Part shown: one piece after another, positions 5,803-10,213 of the stretch
How positions within the stretch are numbered: position 1 is the stretch's first letter
Layout: each line of letters begins with the position of its first letter
Assembly: GCA_051650305.1 (NCBI GenBank)
Contig: JBOFIT010000217.1
Location: 1 to 10,213, forward strand
Direction of reading: 5' to 3'
DNA: 10,213 nt
DNA from: JBOFDK01 sp051650305
Lineage (GTDB): Bacteria > Bacillota > Clostridia > Lachnospirales > Cellulosilyticaceae
The notes under the pieces: generated by a model
What the model was told of the DNA's origin: nothing
Seen by the model: only the letters and a program-made list of their open reading frames with translations
The model's database searches: none
Translations under genes and position numbers: made by a program

Positions 5803-8202
5803 TTATTTAATTTCTACTACTGTAACGCCCATTTCACCTTCACCATACGTCCCTGGTCTGAACGTAGCGATATGTGGATGACGCTTAAGCATCTGTGAAA
5901 TAGCTGCGCGTAATGCGCCTGTACCCTTACCATGAATAATGGTCGCTTGTTTAAGCCCTGCAAGGTAAGCATCATCTAGGTATTTATCTACCACTGGGAG
6001 GGCTTCATCTACCATCAACCCTCTGACATCCACATCTGTACGAATATTGGCTGTCTTCGAGATTTTATGGCTCACACCGCCACTACTCACTGGTCTTTTC
6101 TTTGTCTTTGGTGCAGCTACCTCTTCTTCTTGTGTACGCTGTAAATGGGTGATGTGTACTTTGACTGGTAAAATACCGATCTGTACCATGGCATTGCCAC
6201 TTGCATCAGGTGGTGTCAGTACAACTCCCTGCTGCATGAGGTTCGTCACCATGACTTTTTCGCCTGCTTCAATGTTCTTTAGCACTTTCTTAAAGGTCTT
6301 CTTTGGTCCTAAAGTCTTACCGACGATTTGCTGTTGTTTACCCAGTTTTTGACTCATATTGCCTTTTGCTTGATGTAAGCCCTTCTCATCAATGACTACC
6401 TTAGCGGCTCTTGCTGCTTGGCGTACTTCTTTAAGGACAGCATCTGCTTCTTGCTCCACCTGCTTTAAGACTTCTTGTGCTTTTTCATTGGCACGTTCCA
6501 TAATCTTTTGTTTCGATTTCTCAAGCTTCTGACGTTCTTTCTTGATTTCCTCTTTGAAGCGCTCTGCTTCTTTACGATAGCTTTCAGCTTTTTCTTTCTC
6601 GATTTCGGCCATACGCTTACTGTATTCTAACTCCACAAGGATATCTTCCATTTTTACATTTTCTTTTTGTAGAAATACTTTAGCATCCTCTATCAGATAC
6701 TCGCTAAGCCCTAATTTCATAGAGATCGCGAAGGCATTACTCTTACCTGGTACACCGATGAGTAGCTTGTACGTAGGTCTTAAAGACTCTACATCAAACT
6801 CACAGCTGGCATTTTCTACTCCGTCTGTAGATACGGCATAGAGCTTAAGTTCACTATAGTGTGTGGTTGCCACTGTGCGTATCTGCTGCTTACGTAAATG
6901 TTCTAGAATAGACATGGCAAGGGCTGCCCCTTCTATTGGGTCCGTTCCTGAACCTACCTCATCCATTAAAACAAGAGAATTTGTAGTCATTTTATCTAAA
7001 ATGTTAACAATGTTTGTCATATGTGAAGAGAATGTACTTAAACTCTGCTCGATACTTTGCTCATCACCTAAGTCTGCAAACACATCATCAAAGACAGCCA
7101 CGCTACTTCCTTCTCCTGCTGGTATTTGCATACCTGCTTGTGCCATTAAAGTAAAAAGTCCTAGCGTCTTTAACGTAACGGTCTTACCACCTGTATTGGG
7201 TCCTGTAATAAGAAGCGTCGTAAAGGCGTCGCCTACATAAACGTCAATCGGTACCACGTGTTCTTTTGGAAGCATCGGGTGTCTAGCACGCTTTAAGTGA
7301 ATATAGCCCTTGTGGTTAAGCTTTGGCTCACGTCCATCAATCTTTAAAGCAAACTCAGCCTTAGCAAAGATCACATCCAGTGTTGTCATAATCCCAAAAG
7401 AGCTTCCAAGCATCGGTGCAATGGTTGCCACAAGCTCAGTAAGACTTGCTAAGATCTTTTCGATTTCTTCTTGTTCTTTAGCGACCATTGCACGTAGCGC
7501 ATTCCCTAACTCCACAACTGCCATTGGCTCGATAAAAGCTGTGGCTCCTGTAGATGATTGGTCGTGTACGATTCCTTTAAAAGTATTTTTGTACTCTACT
7601 TTTACTGGGATACAGTAGCGGTCTTGACGCATGGTAATGACTGGGTCTTGTAAGATGTCTTGGTATTGACTAGAGTGAATAATACTCTGAAGTGTCTCAC
7701 GAATCTTGTTGTTGGTGGTCTTCATCTGCTTACGAATAGTACTAAGCTCTGGTGTAGCATCATCTGCGAATTCATCTGGTGCCACAATACAACGGCGAAT
7801 CTCATGCTCGATGTCTCCATGTACAGATAAACTTTCAAAGTACGTTTGTAAGTATGGATAGCTGGTAGTCTCCGCATCTTCTTTGTAGTAGCTTCTAAGT
7901 CTTCGACAAGTCTCAAGTACTTTAGCGATATTTAAAAGTTCATGGCTACTTAAAACGGCACCTATCTCCACACGTTTTAAAGAGGTGTGAATCTCCTTCA
8001 CACTACCAATAGGTACTTTACCTTTTTTGACCACCATATTTAAAGCGTCAGTGGTTTCTTTCTGCCACTTCACGACTTCTTCAAAGTCCGCACTAGGTAC
8101 CAGTGTTTCTATTTTATTTTTTCCTACTTCTGTAACGGCATGGTTTTTAAGCATGTCCTTAATTTTATGAAATTCTAATTTATATAATGCTCTCTCGTTC
8201 AT
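5803..8202 (-). CDS. mutS2: MutS2 family ATPase with Smr nuclease domain
   Basis: About 799 residues from ATG 8202. TTG 8208 and ATG 8205 are in frame, but AGAGG at 8209-8213 is best spaced for 8202. In numbering from 8208: the MutS core/lever region covers 1-300, the ATPase has Walker A GPNTGGKT (336-343), the STFSSHM signature (391-397) and Walker B LVLMDEVGSGTDP (412-424), a long charged coiled coil runs at about 515-605, and the C-terminal Smr domain (about 722-801) has VDVRG and HGKGTGALR. The N-terminal mismatch-recognition domain of MutS is absent, as expected for MutS2. The family acts on branched DNA to limit recombination and, in Bacillus, on collided ribosomes (RqcU). All catalytic motifs look intact. 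It heads a probable operon with the two-component system, which follows after 14 nt. Confidence 0.96.
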   Translation of the reverse strand: MNERALYKLEFHKIKDMLKNHAVTEVGKNKIETLVPSADFEEVVKWQKETTDALNMVVKKGKVPIGSVKEIHTSLKRVEIGAVLSSHELLNIAKVLETCRRLRSYYKEDAETTSYPYLQTYFESLSVHGDIEHEIRRCIVAPDEFADDATPELSTIRKQMKTTNNKIRETLQSIIHSSQYQDILQDPVITMRQDRYCIPVKVEYKNTFKGIVHDQSSTGATAFIEPMAVVELGNALRAMVAKEQEEIEKILASLTELVATIAPMLGSSFGIMTTLDVIFAKAEFALKIDGREPKLNHKGYIHLKRARHPMLPKEHVVPIDVYVGDAFTTLLITGPNTGGKTVTLKTLGLFTLMAQAGMQIPAGEGSSVAVFDDVFADLGDEQSIEQSLSTFSSHMTNIVNILDKMTTNSLVLMDEVGSGTDPIEGAALAMSILEHLRKQQIRTVATTHYSELKLYAVSTDGVENASCEFDVESLRPTYKLLIGVPGKSNAFAISMKLGLSEYLIEDAKVFLQKENVKMEDILVELEYSKRMAEIEKEKAESYRKEAERFKEEIKKERQKLEKSKQKIMERANEKAQEVLKQVEQEADAVLKEVRQAARAAKVVIDEKGLHQAKGNMSQKLGKQQQIVGKTLGPKKTFKKVLKNIEAGEKVMVTNLMQQGVVLTPPDASGNAMVQIGILPVKVHITHLQRTQEEEVAAPKTKKRPVSSGGVSHKISKTANIRTDVDVRGLMVDEALPVVDKYLDDAYLAGLKQATIIHGKGTGALRAAISQMLKRHPHIATFRPGTYGEGEMGVTVVEIK

Positions 8203-8208
8203 CATCAA

Positions 8209-8213
8209 CCTCT
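8209..8213 (-). promoter_or_regulatory. Ribosome binding site that suggests the mutS2 start
   Basis: AGAGG on the minus strand is followed by TTG ATG ATG. It leaves 0, 3 and 6 nt to the three candidate starts. Only the last spacing, to ATG 8202, is normal. Confidence 0.55.
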
Positions 8214-8234
8214 ATGTTTTTTTAAATTTCCTTT

Positions 8235-8243
8235 ATTATAACA
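8235..8243 (-). promoter_or_regulatory. Extended -10 promoter of the mutS2 operon
   Basis: The minus strand reads TGT-TATAAT (TATAAT at 8235-8240, TG element at 8241-8243), a perfect extended -10, about 33 nt before the mutS2 start. No good -35 box is seen at 16-18 nt, which is common for extended -10 promoters. It lies just downstream of the terminator of the preceding gene. Confidence 0.6.
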
Positions 8244-8292
8244 TATTTTATTCTTTTAACGACACCCTCTTCACCTAACAATTTAATGACAG

Positions 8293-8324
8293 AAAAAAAG
8301 GATGCTGCTTTTGCAACATCCTTT
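8293..8324 (-). terminator. Rho-independent terminator of the NlpC/P60 gene
   Basis: The minus strand has a 12-bp stem, AAAGGATGTTGC / GCAGCATCCTTT with one G-U pair, and an AAAA loop, followed by TTTT. It starts 4 nt after the stop codon. It isolates the hydrolase gene from mutS2. Confidence 0.92.
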
Positions 8325-8328
8325 CTTC

Positions 8329-9030
8329 TTAGCCTAATATACGTACACCTTTTACATAGTTTCTCGTATAGTAAGGGCTTGTAAGCTTACTTACAGATAC
8401 CCCTCTGGTACTGTCTGAATGAACGAACTGGTCATTTCCCATATAGATGCCTACATGTGAGATGGAGCCATTATTGGTACCTTCAGTATCGAAGAACACG
8501 AGGTCTCCTGTCCGCAAGTTCTCTTTACTGATGTTCATACCGTCTGTCGCTTGCATATACGATACACGGCTTATAGGGATATCAAATGCCTCATAAACTT
8601 CCTGTGTAAACCCTGAGCAGTCTACACCTCGGTTCAGGTCATTCCCACCCCATACATAAGGGGTACCGATAAACTGTAGGCCATAAGCCACCAATTCTTC
8701 GCCTTTCACTTTTGCATAAGGGATGAGGCTAGCATCGGGTACATCCACGTAGTCGCCGTATACCCAGCCTTCTTCACCACCATACGCCACCTTATACCAT
8801 TCATTATTCTTCCCAATGACTTTCACACTTTCAAAGTGTACTTGGTTAATAACCTTGGCTGCTCGGTCAGGGTAGTTCCTTATATTCACCTGACTTCCAA
8901 CGACTTTTCCACTAAGCCCCGTACTTTTAGGGAAAAGTCCTTCTGGAACAGGTGATGCTTCAATATGACATACGCTTCCGATGCTCATGACAAGCATCAG
9001 TAGCAACATATGTCTTACACTCTTTTTCAT
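8329..9030 (-). CDS. Secreted SH3b-NlpC/P60 cell-wall endopeptidase
   Basis: I choose ATG 9030 because AAGGAGG stands 5 nt before it and a proper signal peptide then begins at once (MKKSVRHMLLLMLVMSIGSV, probable cleavage after HIEA). An upstream in-frame ATG at 9075 would bury the signal peptide. The 233-residue protein has a bacterial SH3 domain (about 42-95: VNIRNYPD, GWVYGDYV), which usually binds peptidoglycan, and an NlpC/P60 domain (about 110-233). The catalytic residues are C138 (GVDCSGFTQ), H192 (ISHVGIYMG) and probably H204 (FVHSDS). The family cleaves peptide stems of peptidoglycan, commonly the D-Glu-diamino acid bond. The gene appears monocistronic, with a terminator behind it and several AT-rich -10-like boxes ahead. 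The substrate bond and physiological role (growth, separation or remodelling) are not visible. Confidence 0.92.
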   Translation of the reverse strand: MKKSVRHMLLLMLVMSIGSVCHIEASPVPEGLFPKSTGLSGKVVGSQVNIRNYPDRAAKVINQVHFESVKVIGKNNEWYKVAYGGEEGWVYGDYVDVPDASLIPYAKVKGEELVAYGLQFIGTPYVWGGNDLNRGVDCSGFTQEVYEAFDIPISRVSYMQATDGMNISKENLRTGDLVFFDTEGTNNGSISHVGIYMGNDQFVHSDSTRGVSVSKLTSPYYTRNYVKGVRILG

Positions 9031-9035
9031 AATTT

Positions 9036-9042
9036 CCTCCTT
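9036..9042 (-). promoter_or_regulatory. Ribosome binding site that fixes the NlpC/P60 start
   Basis: AAGGAGG on the minus strand lies 5 nt before ATG 9030. It decides for the start with an immediate signal peptide rather than the in-frame ATG at 9075. Confidence 0.85.
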
Positions 9043-9094
9043 AGCATATATAACCTCTTTGGTAATGCCATTCATTACTTTGTTATATTATGGA

Positions 9095-9114
9095 ATTATA
9101 TCCAAATAATTATA
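9095..9114 (-). promoter_or_regulatory. Candidate promoter(s) of the NlpC/P60 gene
   Basis: Two perfect TATAAT boxes (9109-9114 and 9095-9100) lie 8 nt apart on the minus strand in the AT-rich gap after trmL. I see no convincing -35 for either. No hairpin terminator follows trmL, so read-through from trmL is also possible. Confidence 0.35.
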
Positions 9115-9139
9115 CACTTATGACGAAATTATTTATTTT

Positions 9140-9628
9140 TTACCACTCGTAGTGATGAAGTTGCCCTTCTTTTAGTAAGGCATTAAAAGATGTCTGACGA
9201 AGTGCTTCATAAAGCACAATTGAAACTGAATTCGATAAATTAAGTGATCTCGCTTCGCTAAGCATCGGTATACGTACACAAGTTTCTTTGTAGTTCAGTA
9301 GTATTTCTTCTGGAATTCCTGCACTTTCTTTACCAAACATAATGTATGCATCTTCATCATAAGTCACATCCACATACGTTTGCTTTGATTTAGTCGTTGC
9401 CATAAAGATAGTCGGGTTATTATTTTTCTCTAGGAATTCTTCAAAGCTTTTATACGTTCTTAAATCAAGAAGGTGCCAGTAGTCGAGGCCTGCTCTTTTT
9501 ACATTTTTTTCATCCAGAGAAAACCCTAGTGGTTCGATAAGATGCAGTGTGGCACCTGTCGCTGCACATGTACGTGCAATATTCCCTGTGTTTTGTGGTA
9601 TTTCTGGTTCGTGTAATACAATATTCAT
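9140..9628 (-). CDS. trmL: tRNA (cytidine/uridine-2'-O-)-methyltransferase TrmL (SPOUT family)
   Basis: 162 residues, typical for TrmL/YibK/CspR. The ATG at 9628 is preceded by AAGGA. The three SPOUT signature stretches are present: PEIPQNTGNIARTC (8-21), FGKESAGIPEE (98-108) and IPML...RSLNLSNSVSIVLYE (120-141), which together form the knotted SAM-binding site. TrmL methylates the ribose of nucleotide 34, the wobble base, in some leucine tRNAs, using SAM as donor, in the cytoplasm. The conserved N-terminal Asn-Thr-Gly-Asn and C-terminal Asn residues look intact. It has its own promoter in the 87-nt gap after hisIE. Another SPOUT 2'-O-methyltransferase of SpoU type is possible, but the short length without an extra RNA-binding domain favours TrmL. 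Confidence 0.95.
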   Translation of the reverse strand: MNIVLHEPEIPQNTGNIARTCAATGATLHLIEPLGFSLDEKNVKRAGLDYWHLLDLRTYKSFEEFLEKNNNPTIFMATTKSKQTYVDVTYDEDAYIMFGKESAGIPEEILLNYKETCVRIPMLSEARSLNLSNSVSIVLYEALRQTSFNALLKEGQLHHYEW

Positions 9629-9664
9629 AGCTGTTATCCTTTTCCTTCTGTAAATTCTTCGTTT

Positions 9665-9694
9665 ATTATACGCCTTTTTCTACTGGTGTTTCAA
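9665..9694 (-). promoter_or_regulatory. Sigma-A type promoter of trmL
   Basis: On the minus strand, -35 TTGAAA (9689-9694), an 18-nt spacer and a perfect -10 TATAAT (9665-9670) lie between hisIE and trmL, about 37 nt before the trmL start. Confidence 0.7.
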
Positions 9695-9715
9695 CTCCCC
9701 ATTCAACTTATTTCA

Positions 9716-10213
9716 CTACATTCTTTTTTGTAGTTCTTGGTCTACCTGTTCCCAGTCCACACCTTTCTCTACCATCAGTACATTTAAATGGTAAAGGAAA
9801 TCTGCGATTTCACCCACCAATTCACCACTCCCCCCGTGGTCTTTTGCGGCAATGATAATTTCTGCGGCTTCTTCTCCCACTTTTTTGAGGATTTTATTTT
9901 CCCCTTGGTCAAATAAATAATTGGTATAAGACCCTTCTTTTGGATGGGCCTTACGGTCTTTTGCCACTTGATACAAATGCTCAAGCATCCCTTCTTTGCC
10001 ATTACCATCATCTACTTTTGGTGTACGTACTGCTTCTACCTGGACTTCATCTGTCTCCATCTGATAGGTGGTATAAAAGCAAGTCGCATGACCTGTGTGG
10101 CAAGATATGCCTCCTTCTTGCTCGATTTGTAGCAAAAGGGTATCTCCATCACAATCTACACTGATGCTTTTGACGTACTGAAAATGACCTGATGTCTCGC
10201 CTTTAAGCCAAAG
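9716..10213 (-). CDS. hisIE: Bifunctional phosphoribosyl-AMP cyclohydrolase / phosphoribosyl-ATP pyrophosphatase HisIE, C-terminal part (gene enters from right edge)
   Basis: The frame is open from the window edge to the stop at 9716, giving 165 residues; the true start lies outside. The first visible part is the end of the HisI domain: GETSGHFQYVKSI, then the metal-binding SVDCDGDTLL and the zinc-binding SCHTGHATCFY. After a linker comes the HisE domain: LYQVAKDRKAHPKEGSYTNY, KVGEEAAEIIIAAK with its metal-binding Glu residues, and EIADFLYHL. HisE hydrolyses phosphoribosyl-ATP and HisI opens the adenine ring of the resulting phosphoribosyl-AMP, the second and third steps of histidine synthesis. 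Key motifs look intact. Other his genes are probably upstream, outside the window. I see no clear terminator after the stop. Confidence 0.95.
   Translation of the reverse strand, partial: LWLKGETSGHFQYVKSISVDCDGDTLLLQIEQEGGISCHTGHATCFYTTYQMETDEVQVEAVRTPKVDDGNGKEGMLEHLYQVAKDRKAHPKEGSYTNYLFDQGENKILKKVGEEAAEIIIAAKDHGGSGELVGEIADFLYHLNVLMVEKGVDWEQVDQELQKRM

Noticed and set aside
6047..7618. Longer plus-strand open frames (6047-6352, 6863-7240, 7310-7618) within mutS2
   Set aside because: They mirror the mutS2 coding frame, have compositions typical of antisense frames, and mutS2 is intact over the whole stretch.
9689..9711. Two GTTGAA copies between hisIE and trmL as a possible regulatory direct repeat
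   Set aside because: The copies are only 6 bp, and one is part of the trmL -35 box; no further copies or symmetry were seen.
9716..10135. A complete gene starting at the TTG at 10135
   Set aside because: The frame stays open to the window edge and encodes the expected HisI residues upstream, so this is an internal codon of hisIE.

Overview
The window looks like a chromosomal housekeeping segment of a low-to-moderate GC Gram-positive bacterium of the class Clostridia, most likely Lachnospirales-like. This rests on the gene families (MutS2, YhaM, SPOUT TrmL, fused HisIE, membrane-anchored HtrA, SH3-NlpC/P60), strong AGGAGG-type ribosome binding sites and Bacillus/Clostridium-style promoters and terminators. 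The genus cannot be fixed from the sequence alone. Every supported gene lies on the minus strand, so transcription runs from high to low coordinates. I see no tRNA, rRNA, CRISPR array, insertion sequence or phage gene.

In transcription order: (i) the 3' part of hisIE (histidine biosynthesis), which enters from the right edge; (ii) trmL, a wobble-base tRNA 2'-O-methyltransferase with its own promoter; (iii) a secreted SH3-NlpC/P60 cell-wall hydrolase closed by a clear intrinsic terminator; (iv) a probable operon of mutS2, an OmpR-family response regulator and its sensor kinase, with an extended -10 promoter before mutS2; (v) htrA, a membrane-anchored serine protease closed by a second intrinsic terminator; (vi) a tightly packed operon driven by a near-consensus promoter: yhaM (3'-5' exoribonuclease), two overlapping genes that together look like one Cas4/RecB-type nuclease, a 57-residue unknown protein, and the start of rlmD (23S rRNA uracil-5-methyltransferase), which leaves through the left edge.

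The most unusual item is the Cas4-like pair at 367-1181. The upstream gene carries the N-terminal cysteine helix and a histidine-rich motif, then a membrane segment. The downstream gene begins with another membrane segment and carries the PD...ExK...QxxxY core and a C-terminal cysteine cluster. If the two products assemble, the active site and a possible Fe-S cluster would be shared between two membrane-tethered polypeptides joined at a membrane hairpin. If they do not, a frameshift has broken a single membrane-anchored nuclease. There are no cas1, cas2 or repeats nearby, and the neighbours are RNA-processing genes, so a CRISPR role is not indicated.

Several start sites were corrected on ribosome binding site evidence: yhaM, the NlpC/P60 gene and mutS2. 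The start of the sensor kinase is unresolved: its reading frame overlaps the regulator gene, and a strong Shine-Dalgarno sequence lies partly inside a short hairpin with no usable start codon after it.
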